Shown one piece after another: positions 33,240 to 44,699 of a stretch of DNA of 64,000 nucleotides; the stretch's first letter is position 1, and every line of letters starts with the position of its first letter. The notes beneath the pieces were generated by a model. That model had not been told where the DNA came from. It saw only the letters and a list, made by a program, of their open reading frames with translations, and did no database searches. This DNA comes from Streblospio benedicti (Eukaryota; Annelida; Polychaeta; Spionida; Spionidae): positions 10,147,636-10,211,635 of the forward strand of contig CM032662.1 of NCBI GenBank assembly GCA_019095985.1. The letters run 5' to 3'. Both the position numbers and the translations under genes were made by a program.

Positions 33240-35945
33240 TTGCAGAAAATGATTGGCCCAATACCAATGGGGCTTTATTACTAACAAACAATGACTCCAG
33301 AAAGACTTTGTGTATACTTTATTGTCATACCAATTTTAGTGGGTTTGGCTGCCCGGTCTGGGGCTTTATTACTAGTAGCTCTTTTTGTATACTTTATTTG
33401 TCATCCCAATTTAGTGGGTTTTATTCCCCCAATACCAATGGGGCTTTATTACTAGTAGTTCAATTTGTATACTTTATTTTGTCATCCCATTTTTCAGTGG
33501 GTTTGATTCCCCCAATACCAATGGGGCTTTATTACATTTCAGTGGGTTTATTTCCCCAATAACAATGGGGCTTTACTACTAGTAGTGTAGTTGTATACTT
33601 TATTTGTCATCCCAATGTTCTGTGGGTTTGGCCGCCACGTGTGGGGCTTTATTATTAGTCATTTGGGTACCACTTGGGCTTCCTATTACTCAGTTCTTTG
33701 GCTGTCCCACTGAAAAATTAGCACTTACCTGTCTTTCTGGAGTTATTGTTTGTGGTGCTATGTTCTCAATCCTCAGTGAGAATGTGCCTTACCCTATTTG
33801 TTAACCTTTTCCCGTTTTCTTTCATTTGGGGAGGGTTTTCAGGGTGATCTATTCTCAATGTTGAGTGGGTTTTGTGCCTCACCACTTGCCTTTCTAATTT
33901 GGCGTCACATTAAGTGGTGTTTGTGGGTGTCTTATCTATTAAGTATTACAACAATTATTATGGTGATTGCTGCGTTGAGTTTTGTTTTCAGGATGGGTCC
34001 CAAGGCCAGTGATAGTTCCAGGGGCAAAGCTTCAACACGCGTCAAGAGACTGCTTCGAGAGCTAAGATGTGCTAGCAGCGGCTACATCTTCAGCAGCGGA
34101 GGAGGAACTTTAGTTGCCGAGCTACAAGGGCTTTGTGAGCTTCACTTTCTATGCAGTAGTTTATGAGCTAAAGGATCAGTTGCAACTCGTCACCTCGCAC
34201 TGGCAGGTAGAGAGTTCTGGTGGTTCCTTCCACTTCACCAGCCAGTGTCATTTTTACCGTTGGCTCTGTCACACACTTCTGACACGATGTTGAGGAAACA
34301 GTACTTTATACATTGAACTTTGGTTTACTTTATGTACAACGGAGTGAGTGTTTTTTCTGGACTTGTTGTTTTAGAAGTAAGGTTAGGATTTGTTATTTGT
34401 TTTAACCTTTAGAATTATTTGCATAAAAATGTCGGTTTAATGTATTCTTAGGGGAAACCTTTTATTTCTCAGGTATCAGCTAAGTCATGTTCTTTTACTA
34501 TTATGATTATTATTGTTCCCGCCCTAGTTCATTATGTGGATGGTGGCGCATTATAGATGTACTTTATTATTATTATTTATTAATTTGTAGTTCCTTTGAT
34601 GGGTGTAATTTATGTTGTTTGTATCACTTTTGTATGTTTAAGAAGCTGAGAAGTGCTATGGCAAGGTGTTTAGAAAGTTTTTAGATCTACATGGATCATT
34701 CCTATGGAAGTGATAGTTAGATTTTACGCGGTGGTTTCTAATTGAGATTAGTTTATCTGTAAATAGGTTTTTAAGTGTTTTTGTATTCCTTACGATTTTA
34801 TGCAACAAGTATTGTCAAACATGGCAGTGAATTCTGATTTAACAAGTGTGTTATAATGGAAATAGGAAATTATTTGTACTTGTGTTTTCCTTTATACTAT
34901 GGTAAAGCTGCTAAATGTTGTATCAGCTTAACCGAATTGAACGTTTTTTTTTTTTTATTCATAATCATAACTTAGTGCAAAATTGTATAAATCAGTGTAT
35001 CCTAGGGGAAAATAAGGTATGGTTACTTTTAGGCAAAACAGAAAGTATATTGGGTAAAATAAAGAAAGATGTATTACTATCAACAAATGAATTTGGCGTG
35101 TACTGGTATCTGAGAACGGTTGAAATCAGCTCTACCCTAAGTGTGCTCCTCTGTGTGCGAGGCGGACATGTTTTAGCCATGTTTTGCCGCATGTTTCATG
35201 GTTTTCTATGTGTGGGTGAGGTGACGGTGTCACCCAATAATATTCAGTGTCATCAGTTGGTTTTGTTACATCAGGAACGTCACTTGAATTTTACACATTC
35301 AAACATTATGCGGGTCCACCTATAGTGTTGTTATTAGAGCAGGTCTGCATGTCCAGTGGCGGCTTTAGCCTCCTACCTTAAGATTAGAGGCTCGCGCTTG
35401 GGCCTCTTTTCGCTGATCCCAGTGACAGTTAATGCTTTTCATCGGTTTTGTAAGGCCATTTTGGACATGTGCCAGTTAAGTTCATCATTGACAAACCGCG
35501 TAGTTAGAGTTGGGGCTACTACACTAGCCTTCCAAATTGTAGCTTCAGGGGTAGTTGTCCAGCGTTGGGCTGTTGAAATTCTTTGTTTTTCAAAATTATA
35601 TTCAGGTTAACCAGCTATCTTTGTAATGTGTGTGATTTAGGTGAAGTTGTAAACCCACCCTTTTTACTGTTTATCTGCACTTTGCAGCAAATCTTTGTTG
35701 TCAGTACTTAACTTGTAAACTTAGCTATTAATGTTTTATTTTAGAATTGGTCTCTACTTAGTAGGGAAATTATTTTGTTCATGTAAAGTTGGTTTTGGTT
35801 TACTTTTGACAGTGTAAAACTTTTTCTTGCCTTTCTATGGTGGTCATTGAACATTATGTGAGTTGGAATTTTGTCTTGGTTACTTTTTAAAAAATAAACG
35901 TAGACATCAACCTGTGGCTGATGTCTTCACTTTCACTTACTCACT
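33240..35945 (+). mobile_element. Fossil tyrosine-recombinase element, copy A
   Basis: Layout: a 5' array (33300-33620) of ~75 bp units built on ggggctttattactagtag and gtatactttatttgtcatcc, a probable intron acceptor before a short basic frame (MGPKASDSSRGKASTRVKR, from about 33992), then regions resembling the catalytic half of a tyrosine recombinase (MFCRMFHGFLCVGEVTVS near 35180 and a VVRVGATT block near 35505), and a T/A-rich 3' end with aaataaacgtag. No reverse transcriptase was recognised, so Crypton-like is as likely as a DIRS/Ngaro relative. The copy is broken in several places. Confidence 0.55.
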
Positions 35946-36048
35946 CTTATTTTTTTAAAAAACTAGCAAGACATCATTCCAACATTATGGAGGATCAAAT
36001 TAAAAATAAAAAATTTTTACAAAAAATATATATTTTTAATTCAATTAA

Positions 36049-37712
36049 AGGGTCATTAGACCTAAATCCAACATGCCGCCATGAAAATATGAAATTTAAA
36101 GATGAATCATACTTGAAGCTATAGTTGTGTGTGATACCCCATTCAGTAAATTTTTTTCGGTGAGGAATCCATTTTGATGTTATTTTTTGTATACCATCAG
36201 TAATTTCCACTCTGGGAATTTGGCGCATCCCTACGCCTGCAGTTATGGAAGTAAGAAAATGTCTTGCCAAGGCAGTTTCAAAACGCTGAGTGACGATGGT
36301 GTGGTTGTTCCTGTGAATGTCAAGCGAGGTCTGAATCAGGCAGACATGATTTTCATGTTACAGCAATGACACTGACAGCTCATGCTACTGAGCAAAACCC
36401 CTGACATGATCCACCACCTCTTACCTATCAGCTTCCCTGAAGATTCAGAAATTCATCTCCCTGAAAGCTTTGCTAATGTTCCTTATATTGATGAATATGC
36501 AGGTGACATTTGTTTGCAAAGAACTCCAGTTGAAGACCTAACACTTCGTAGATGTAGAAGTATGTAATCAAGAGAATGAATGAATGGCTTGAACATATTC
36601 ATGGATTATACTGATAGGAATGGAGCATTGCAAGAATTGCCAATCACATACTTGGGTTCTTTTCTAAAGAAGCAGCCGTTGGAAGACATCAGACCTGCAG
36701 CAAACATTGGAGTATTTCCTGTGCTTCCTGAGAAGGCTGCATCTATGGCTATGCAAAAGCATGCAATGCTCATGATCATGAAAGCTACCAGTAATTGTTG
36801 GTGACTGCCCTCTTTATGCTCAACAGAAGAAGTGTCAGTGGGCATACCCTGAAGATGTTGGAGAACACAAAATAGTAAGTTTCATTGGATTCTTACACAT
36901 TGAGATGGCTTCTCAAGAATGTGGGGGGAAGTTGCTTGCTGGATCTGGCTGGGAAAGAATTTTTGAGAAAGAAAAGGTCTTCACACATGGCACCGCCAAG
37001 TCGCTTCTAGGTGGTTCAAATGTGAAACGCACACGATATGCATATCAGCTCACTTTGGCATTTTTACATGTGCTAAAGCTTGAAGCATACATGGATGCTA
37101 GTATTGGGCCCCCATGAGCCAATTGATGTTTGGGAAGAGAGACTCTCCATCCAGGCTCCCACCATACAGTACTGGAGAACCGTCACAGACTACTTGTTCA
37201 CTACTTGCCAATTTGTTCGTGGTCAAAGGTCAGGAGACTGGTGTTTGACGCTCAATGCATTAGAAGATCTTTGCCCCGGTTCTTTGTATTTGGACATACA
37301 CACTATGCCAGGTGGCTCCCTGTGTTCCTCAGAGACATGGCAACTCTCCCAGATGAATGTCTCCATATTGCAGACCAAACTCATTTTAACTGAACTAGTA
37401 CCTTTAAACCAATACCAAAAAATGAATTCACCATGCCCCAAAACATACATGATGATGTATCACACATATATGTTGTTTTAACTTCTCATTCCTGTTATCC
37501 CTGTACATCGATTTTGGCGGCCATATTGGATATTACTATCTATGACCTTCCTATGTGACCTTCAATCTTAAAAATAACACCAAAAATGAAATCCCTAGCC
37601 CCATAAACATAATAAAAGAGGTATCACACACAAGTATAGCTTCAAGTATGATTCATCTTTGAATTTCTTATTTTTCATGGCGGCCATATTGGATTGTTGG
37701 TTTAATGACCCT
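36049..37712 (+). mobile_element. TTAA-flanked DNA transposon with ~95 bp terminal inverted repeats
   Basis: The left end AGGGTCATTAGACC (36049) and inverted right end TAATGACCCT (ends 37712) belong to inverted repeats spanning about 36049-36140 and 37621-37712, which I judge ~85-90% matched by eye. TTAA lies directly outside both (36045-36048 and 37713-37716). TTAA targets are used by Kolobok and piggyBac transposons. Repeated ggcggccatattgga motifs occupy the right subterminal part. The interior carries the uncharacterised protein fragment described separately. No THAP domain or DDE transposase was recognised. Confidence 0.75.
36187..37395 (+). pseudogene. Large uncharacterised invertebrate repeat-protein family, middle portion
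   Basis: Blocks in order: DDGVVVPVNVKRGLNQADM, ADMIF, then HLPESFANVPYIDEY, ALQELPITYLGSF, VIVGDCPLYA-like text, KIVSFIGFLHIEMASQ, ECGGKLLAGSGWERIF, HGTAKSLLGGSNVKRTRYAYQ, APTIQYWRTVTDYL and FFVFGHTHYARWLPVFLRDM. From memory these occur in this order in long unannotated proteins that are abundant in corals, molluscs, echinoderms and fish. The frame is interrupted several times. The N-terminal and C-terminal family regions are absent here and are seen instead at 50123-48022. Its placement between TTAA-flanked inverted repeats suggests it is transposon-borne. Function unknown. Confidence 0.6.
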
Positions 37713-38031
37713 TTAATTGACCTCTAAATGATAAAAAATGATGTTTAAAAATGAGTTTGCCTTCATGAAAAAAACTATTAAACAAGGTATTACACGTGAT
37801 TGTGCAACAGCTATAGACAATTATCCAAATTTCCATTTCCGATGGCGGCCATTTTGGATTTTACGATTAAGGGGCCTTAGGGGTCACGAAAAATTTGTTT
37901 GCGGTGGTGTTTGAAATCATTGTACCTATATCTAGGTTCATGCCAAGTGGCAAAAACTTGTCACAAAGTGCAAGGTTTTTATGATTTCCTCCTCCGCTAA
38001 TAGTTTATGGCTCAATTAAGTCTTGTGTTTT
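37713..38031 (+). repeat. Flank repeating the transposon's subterminal motif
   Basis: atggcggccattttggattt at about 37842 and gattaaggggccttaggggtcac echo the units at 37510 and 37676 inside the element. The arrangement suggests that repeats extend past the right TTAA or that a second end lies here. A YY1-like GGCGGCCAT core is in each. Confidence 0.4.
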
Positions 38032-38789
38032 CCTCCATCTTCCCCACCTCCACCCTAATGTTATCAACTTTATATCAGTCTAATGTTATGGTAGTTGGTT
38101 TAACCATACTTTTCTCGCTAGGGTTTAGGTAATTTATTTCACCAGTGTTTCCTTTTAATACCTTCATTTTCCGGGTATTTGGATTGTAAAGTATTGTTAT
38201 TTTGTAATACTGTTTTTCATCATCCTAACTTTGTGTACGTTTTACTCCTGCCGTGTATTTATAAGCTTGTTGATAGTAGTTTGTATACGCTGTTCTCTAT
38301 AATTTGTCATACTACGAATTTGTTAACTTTGGTTTGTGTGTGTTTTATGCAATTTAGTATATAGCATTACTATTGTATTTAATTTTATCACTTACTCATG
38401 TTTGTAATTAGTTAGGTTATCTTGTGTCATGCTTTTCCTCCTTTTTTTTCCCATAAGGTTTTAAGGGAGGTTTTTAAAGCAGACCTCTTTTAGTACAATG
38501 TTCTTCTTTTAAACTTAATTTGTAATTTTGTTTTATTGTAATCTCTGTATATATCCTACGCATAGTCAGTTGGATAAGGTTAAGCTTCCATATATGTTGA
38601 TTGTTTCATTACCTGTATCTTGTTTTTTACTATTCTGGTCGTTGGTTTTTATTGTATTCATCTTGTCTTACATACATGTAGGTCGTGGCCATGATGTTTT
38701 AAGGGAGATTTTAAAGCAGACCTCTTTTAGTACAATGTTCTTCCTTTAACCATATTTTGTAAATTTGTTTTATTGTTCTCTTTTATACT
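38032..38789 (+). repeat. T-rich repeat with a duplicated 55 bp block
   Basis: gttttaagggaggtttttaa then agcagacctcttttagtacaatgttctt at about 38457-38507 recurs at about 38697-38747. A looser match (catgcttttcc, ttttttcccaatggg) is near 52628. No coding sequence recognised. Confidence 0.6.
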
Positions 38790-38965
38790 GTGAAGAAAGT
38801 GACAATATACGCTATTGTCGGCCTTGTCCGATCACCGCCTACTTCTTGACTGCGTCAGCCCTGGGGTGATGTCTGCCGGCTAAGCCCACCCACGGCCGAC
38901 GCAGTCAAGAAGTAGGCGGTGATCGGACAAGGCCGACAATAGCGTATATTGGCAATTTCTTCACA
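38790..38965. repeat. Near-perfect 67 bp inverted repeat with 41 nt loop
   Basis: 38790-38856 and 38898-38965 are reverse complements apart from two or three positions near the outer end (gaaagtgaca against gaaattgcca). The arm includes gacaaggccgacaatagcgt and gaagtaggcggtgatcgg. The loop is 38857-38897. The arm GC content is far above its surroundings. Confidence 0.9.
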
Positions 38966-39320
38966 GATTGGTGCTGTGACCAGGATCTCACGAGTACACG
39001 CAAGGACCAGGGCCAACCCCAACGGAGCCCCTGGGTTACTAACAGCACAGGGCCCACCTGATGGGTACCCCTGTTGGAACCGTGCTCTTGAGGTCGTAGC
39101 CATGGAGGAAGCATCCAAGACTAGCCCAAGCGGGCTTTTGTTGCAGTCCATGAAAGGCTGGTTGGGCCTGGATCAACCACAGTTCTTCAAAGACGGAAGA
39201 AGCAAGGGACCCTCGCACCGCAGCAGAACTGCAGAGAGCGCAGTGGGTTTTCGCGGCCGGGCAAAATCAAGTCAAAAAAATAAAAAAAAAAAAAATTATG
39301 ATAATGATGATATTGATTAA
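38949..39320 (+). CDS. Unrecognised GC-rich frame ending in an A-run
   Basis: Starting within the right hairpin arm, a 123-codon frame includes RISRVHARTRANPNGAPG, AMEEASKTSPSGLLLQSMKG and WLGLDQPQFFKDGRSKG and ends in KNKKKK from a genomic A-run (39273-39296). The A-run suggests a retrotransposed 3' end, so this may be the tail of a retroelement protein or of a reverse-transcribed message. No domain recognised; the start is arbitrary. Confidence 0.25.
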   Translation: MAISSQIGAVTRISRVHARTRANPNGAPGLLTAQGPPDGYPCWNRALEVVAMEEASKTSPSGLLLQSMKGWLGLDQPQFFKDGRSKGPSHRSRTAESAVGFRGRAKSSQKNKKKKNYDNDDID

Positions 39321-39889
39321 TGTAACCTCTTCACTCACCTATTTATGACAGTGAACTGCGCGCCACACGTGGTACCATCAGCACCACTGTCTGCATCGCC
39401 GATGATGACTTTTACATCATGGCCTCGCCGTCGCCGCCTCTAGCGCACTTTTGGCCATTGATGCGCACCTGCCTGGCAAACCCAGACATCCGGGCCAACT
39501 AACGCCGCATAGTTGTACATATTATCCCGAAACAGAGGGCTGACTGCCTCCATCACAACGCTGCTTTCCAAAGACAGCACCAGCCATTTTCAACTAATAG
39601 AGGTTTCTGCTTTTAACGAAGAACTTCAGCGAAAGTGAAGTACCGAGTGACGCCAAGCATTACACTTATACTGCCATGTCAAAGTCTCCTTTATCCAATC
39701 AGAGTGTCCCCTAGATGTGAGCCCTGCCCCTTTAATTAATTGCTTCCTTCTAGAATCCAGGTGCGACGCCTACCATTAATCACCCAAGTCACATGCCATG
39801 GATCGATGTTCATGTCAACGAGCCATGACGACGTATGATCCATGGGAAAATGTACTAAAAGATACTTTGTTCTAAGTTTGAAACCTCTA
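39321..39889. other. No gene recognised
   Basis: Mixed-composition DNA between the A-run and the third fossil LTR-element copy. No coding or transposon signal could be assigned. Confidence 0.4.
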
Positions 39890-40656
39890 ACACCACTGCA
39901 TGCCTCGTGTTTGAGGAGTAATTGTATTGGGTTTCAAACACACAGCCACTGCATGCTTGATGTATATGTATTATAAAATGATCTACAGACTTAATTGTTA
40001 CAGCTTAGAATTGTATAAATATTGTAATCCAGATTATGTTACTATTGCTGTTATGTGTAGGATACATGTTATATGTGTTATGATAGATATTGTAACTAGT
40101 CCCTAATTCAGACCACTGCATGATTGATGTAAATTGTATTGTATACTCGATATATTCTATATACACGTGTTTCGTACTAGATGCTTGATGTAATTGTATT
40201 GTTTAAATAAATCGATAAATTTTACTTTATTTAATGTCCAACATGATTTTGGATAATGCAGAGTTCTTTATCATTGTAGTAGCCAACAAACTACTGATTA
40301 TGCTTGATGTATACTGTATTATATGATTTGTTTAATGTCATTATTGCGCCAAGAATACCGCTGCATGTTTAATGTATAATGTACATTAGTAGGTTTAGAT
40401 TCTCTATGTATATATATATTTGTAAAATATCCTTCGTAGCTAACATAACGCAATCATGGTCTCAACATTTGTAACTGGTCCATAACTGATCCAGCAAATT
40501 CATAAGACAAAGGTTCCCTGATTGCGTTATGTCCATCAGCCATATCTTGATGTGTGTGTTTGGATAAAGCCATATTTTTGTGAAACTTCCAAATATGTCT
40601 TTCCCGGGGAGGTATTGTGATATTACAGAAGTGCTGAGTCAGATTAGACTTAGGCA
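39890..40656 (+). mobile_element. Fossil LTR-type element, third copy (3' part)
   Basis: It matches 32580-33160 in the same order, for example tgattttggataatgcagag, tgtagtagccaacaaa and aataccgctgcatgtttaat. It then runs into gtgctgagtcagattagact at 40631, the start of the LTR, which is cut by the gap. Broken and incomplete. Confidence 0.6.
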
Positions 40657-40756
40657 NNNNNNNNNNNNNNNNNNNNNNNNNNNNNNNNNNNNNNNNNNNN
40701 NNNNNNNNNNNNNNNNNNNNNNNNNNNNNNNNNNNNNNNNNNNNNNNNNNNNNNNN
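40657..40756. other. Assembly gap (100 N)
   Basis: Exactly 100 N. It separates the LTR start from an inverted tyrosine-recombinase copy. Confidence 0.99.
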
Positions 40757-41730
40757 TACTGTTTCCTCAACATGCTGTCAGAAGTGTGTGATAGAGCCAA
40801 CGGTAAAAAAGATACTGGCTGCTGAAGTGGAAGGAACCACCAGAGATCTCTGGCTGCCAGTGCGAAGGTGATGAGTTGCAACTGATCCTTTAGCTCATAA
40901 ACTACTGCATAGAAAGTGATGCTCACAAAGCCCTCGTAGCTCGGCAACTTAAGTTCCTCCTCCACTGCTGAAGATGTAGCCGCTGCTGGCACATCTTAGC
41001 CCTCAAAGCAGTCTCTTGACCCGTGTTGAAGCTTTGCCCCTGGAACTATCACTGGCCTTGGGACCCATCCTGAAAACAAAGCTCAACGCAGCAATCACCA
41101 TAATAATTGTTGTAATACTTAATAGATAAGACACCCACAAACACCACTTAATGTGACGCCAAAATACAAAGGCAAGTGGTGAGGCACAAAACCCACTCAA
41201 CATTGAGAATAGATCACCCTGAAAACCCTCCCCAATATGAAAGAAAACGGGAAATGGTTAACATATTAGGGTACGGCGCATTCTCACTGAGGATTGAGAA
41301 CATAGCACCACAAACAATAACTCCAGAAAGACAGGTAAGTACTAATTTTGCAGTGGGACAGCCAAACAACTGAGTAATAGGATGCCCAAATGGTACACAA
41401 AATGACTAATAATAAAGCCCCACACAGGGCGGCCAAACTCACACAACATTGGGATGACAAATAAAGTATACAAAATACACTACTAGTAGTAAAGCCCCAG
41501 ACAGGGCAGCCAAACCCACCAAAGCTCTCTAGCCAAAAACACAAGACTAAATTGAGCCATAAACTATAAACAAATCTCAAATGTCTCCGAATGGCGTGGC
41601 TAAGCCGAATATATTTAGTATGTAACATAAGAAAACCCATATGAATTCAGGTGACAGACAAACACAAAAAAGGTTAATGACCAGTAATAATTAAAACAAT
41701 AATATTGCGTACGAATTAAAAATATATCTT
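40757..41730 (-). mobile_element. Fossil tyrosine-recombinase element, copy B (5' part)
   Basis: Reverse complement of the 5' half of copy A and almost identical to 55987-56690 (copy C) for about 600 bp. It includes two units of the ggggctttatta array and, further 5', a block matching 28606-28830. The 3' half is missing at the gap. Confidence 0.65.
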
Positions 41731-42231
41731 TTGTTGAAAAAATTTTTATTTTTACACTTTGGCACCGGGAAAACAATCAGTTTCATAGTAGTAATATTAT
41801 GTGGTGTTTGTTTGCAGCCTAATAATTTTATTTGAATAACACACGAAGTGGGTGTGCACGCGAACTGGGTGTGCGGTGCTCTACTAACATTTAATGATAA
41901 TCAATAATAGTTTCAAGGTTATGTGTGTAAGTAGCAAAAAAGTACCGTAAATCTTCTAATAATTGCCTACCTCTAACAGCCGCCTACCTCTATTAAACAC
42001 CCTCCTGTGCTGGCAGATTTTCTGTTAAAGACCTACGTCTAATAACGCCCCATCAACCTCTTGTAAAAACTTTTAATGATCAAAGTGGGAGTCTGTTTCG
42101 ATTTTATAATGTATTATAATGAGGCTGCATTGTGTAAAACTTCTAAATACATGCATTATTGAAGCAAGAAGTATTGCCTTCGTTATTAACGGCCTACCTC
42201 CGTTAAATGCCTACCACTAATAAACGCCTCC
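41731..42231. other. No gene; degenerate 'gcctacctct' repeats
   Basis: From about 41945 the words ttgcctacctctaa, cgcctacctctatt, acctacgtctaataacgcc and gcctacctccgttaaatgcc recur, typical of a dispersed non-coding element. Ends not resolved. Confidence 0.4.
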
Positions 42232-42352
42232 CAAAATCGAATCACTTCGGTGTCACCTTATATCTCATAGTTGTGTAAAGTTTGAACGAAAATAGTTTAT
42301 CAATAAATCCTCTATGTATGTATCTATGTATGTATCTATGTATGTATGTATA
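42232..42352 (+). repeat. Dispersed repeat ending in a (TATG)n microsatellite
   Basis: aatcgaatcacttcggtgtc followed by tagttgtgtaaagtttgaac also occurs at 44712-44765. Here it runs into tatgtatgtatctatgtatg (42312-42352); there into catacatacatgcatac. Same body, variable simple-repeat tail: a SINE-like arrangement. Confidence 0.6.
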
Positions 42353-43071
42353 TTATTTTGGCTGAGCATCATCTTTAAGAGTGAAAATTTTGGTCAGTCT
42401 CTAAATGCTTAATCAAGTGTAATTTCATCATTTCATATACATGCAACTCTAATGCTGCTATCAGATCTTTGATTAAGGGCCATATCAGAGGCCTAATACA
42501 CTAATGATGGTAAAAGGTTTATTTCAAAAGTATGTTGTTCTTTATTATTTAAACTATAGTAAAACTTTATGATGTTAATTTTGAGTACGTATCCTATATA
42601 AACCCATAGGCTTGAAAGAAGGGGTCACTATTTTAGTTCTACGGGTTGGTATCCACAAAATGTGTTATAATAGGAAAACTATTGATGACAAAAGGTTCCT
42701 TTCAAAACATGTTGCTGTCCATTGTTTATGGTATACAAAACATTAAAAAGCTGAAGATTGATTATTTTTCCTTCCTTTTTAATGTTACTTGTCCACTTAA
42801 AGAAGCACTCATGAAGCCCCAGTTTGACTGTCCAGTATGTCATTCCATGACAGTTTACAGTATCATGGTAGACACTGAGAAATTCATGGAACTAAAGATG
42901 ACTCGGCACTTTCAGCCGAATTCAGTGATGGAGCGCAGTGTTTGTTAACAAGTCTCAAGATTTTTAGAGAAGAATAATCTTGTCCCAAATGTATGTCTCA
43001 CCTCCTACCACGCAGTAAGTCACGATTAGTTGTAATGAATATCTAACTATTGTGTGTGTGATTTTCTACAG

Positions 43072-43660
43072 CCGCCGCCACCAAAGTGCACATGCTAGAA
43101 CTGGACGAACAGATTGACTATCATCTCTATCTGGACGGGGATTGGATAAACGATCTGGAAAAGGCAGATGATTATCCTCAACCGAAGGTGATAGGCGTGG
43201 AGGTTCAATATAATAATTGGGACTATAACGCGGTACAGGTATGTGTCTCTATTGTTCAGATTAGATAATATTTGATGAAGCATGAATATTGATTACTGAC
43301 GACAAAGAATAGCACAGATTTGTAATATCTATGTTTCTATCATTGATGTTTATTGCCAAATTGTTTTAAAGTGTGTCATGAGAAATTTAGTTATGGAGCA
43401 ACACACAGGCAATAAACATATATAGATCACTAATTATTGGATGAATGCCACCCCCACCGACAGTTCAATGATTACCGACCTACTATGTTTTGCAGGATGA
43501 TACTCCTTACGGCATCGTCCTTGCTACCACGGACGGTGTGCACACCAACTCGTCATGGCGATGTGTGGACAAATATCATATGGCTTATGAAGTGGATGGT
43601 ATAGATGACGGGGCATGGGCACGGTTGAATTACGACGACTCGTTATGGCCAAAAGCAAAA
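43072..43660 (+). CDS. Galactose-binding-like extracellular protein, two internal exons
   Basis: Exons 43072-43238 (acceptor TTCTACAG, donor GTATGT) and 43496-43660 (acceptor TTTTGCAG, donor GTAAAG) join in phase. The product reads MLELDEQIDYHLYLDGDWI, KVIGVEVQYNNWDYNAVQ, DDTPYGIVLATTDGVHT, then NSSWRCVDKY and WARLNYDDSLWPKAK. A lone VYLDG-type hairpin, GIxxxxxDGxxTxxSWxC and a FDDSxWPxA ending are the pattern of jelly-roll domains that occur in long tandem series in invertebrate surface proteins. Binding of sugars or polymers outside the cell is inferred. The first exon starts in phase 1 and the last ends in phase 0, so more exons are required; none was found upstream or downstream within the window. 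Confidence 0.6.
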
Positions 43661-43712
43661 GTAAAGCTATGGATGTTTGTGATTTGTATTTTGGAATGTT
43701 GTTTGTATTGTA

Positions 43713-43776
43713 TGCTGCTGCTGCCGCCGCCGCTGCTGCTGCAGATATTGCTTGCCTATTGCTGCTGCTGCTGCTG
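43713..43776 (+). repeat. CTG/CCG trinucleotide repeat
   Basis: tgctgctgctgccgccgccg with gctgctgctg, a short break, then five more GCT units, all in the intron just after the 43660 donor. Confidence 0.9.
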
Positions 43777-43784
43777 AATTCATT

Positions 43785-44043
43785 AGTGTGATGTTTTCTT
43801 CCTCAAATTCTATAAAATTGTGTCTATGAAAAGGAACATAAGAAGAATATGTAGAAGATCCATTTTGATATTGTTATTGTTCTTTTTCTTGTTCTTGTTG
43901 TTCCCGTAGTCTTTCCTTTCTGTATACTGTCATTTTTAATGTCAAACCGATGAATATAAATTAGTGTGATGACTTTGACTTTATGAATCTATAAATTGTA
44001 TTGTGTCTATGAAAAGGAACATAAGAAGAATATGTAGAAGATG
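43785..44043 (+). repeat. Tandem duplication, ~180 bp period
   Basis: gtgtctatgaaaaggaacat then aagaagaatatgtagaagat occurs at about 43821 and 44002 with no difference seen; the preceding attagtgtgatg block is also repeated. Confidence 0.85.
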
Positions 44044-44699
44044 AGAGCATGTCAGACTACACACAATCTCATTAATAAAAAAAATACCGGTAAATTAACC
44101 GCATGTACTAACCCTTCGGATAGATATTATGTCCATTTTGTCTCCATACCCACTGGTAATCCCAGCAATAGAAACTCTGCAGTTATTATGAATAAGGGTG
44201 CGCTTTGGGTGTGTTACAAACAAAACTAGATCAAAAGTGCTCATAGAGCACAGCGTCGCTAGTGCAGCATTGACCCATGGGGAATAAAGATGTTTGCTTT
44301 GCAATCAAAGCAGAAAAAAGCTTACTTGATGCGGGACTCATCCTACATCTATGTTATTGGCATTGGATTGCAGGCGCTTTCTAAACATAGCTACAGTAAA
44401 TATCTATTGCCCATGAGTGGACATTAATATGGTAACACTGTGTTCTTTGAGCACTTTTATTCCAATATAACCACTATGTACTATGCCAATTCGATGGTCA
44501 TGTTTCGCACAGTATTGAAACTATAGTTGAAAAATGGAAAGAAAATAATTAAAATGGCCCTCTGAAAGGTAAACTCTAATTGGCAAAGTGCCAAAATTGA
44601 ATACAGTTAATGTTCAGTAGGCATGTAAGCATTGTACAATTGCAGAAAAGGTTGAAAATGGACCCAAAATGGCACTATGGAAAGCACACTTTAATGGGC

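Noticed and set aside
33300-33620. CRISPR array
   Set aside because: Units are degenerate, adjoining, without unique spacers, and lie in an animal transposable element.
40580-40992. Frames running through the N gap at 40657-40756
   Set aside because: Unknown bases keep the frame open artificially; the two sides are different elements in opposite orientation.
42646-42948. CxxC/H-containing frame as a zinc-finger exon
   Set aside because: The single CPVC and scattered His do not form a spaced finger, and no splice sites frame it convincingly.
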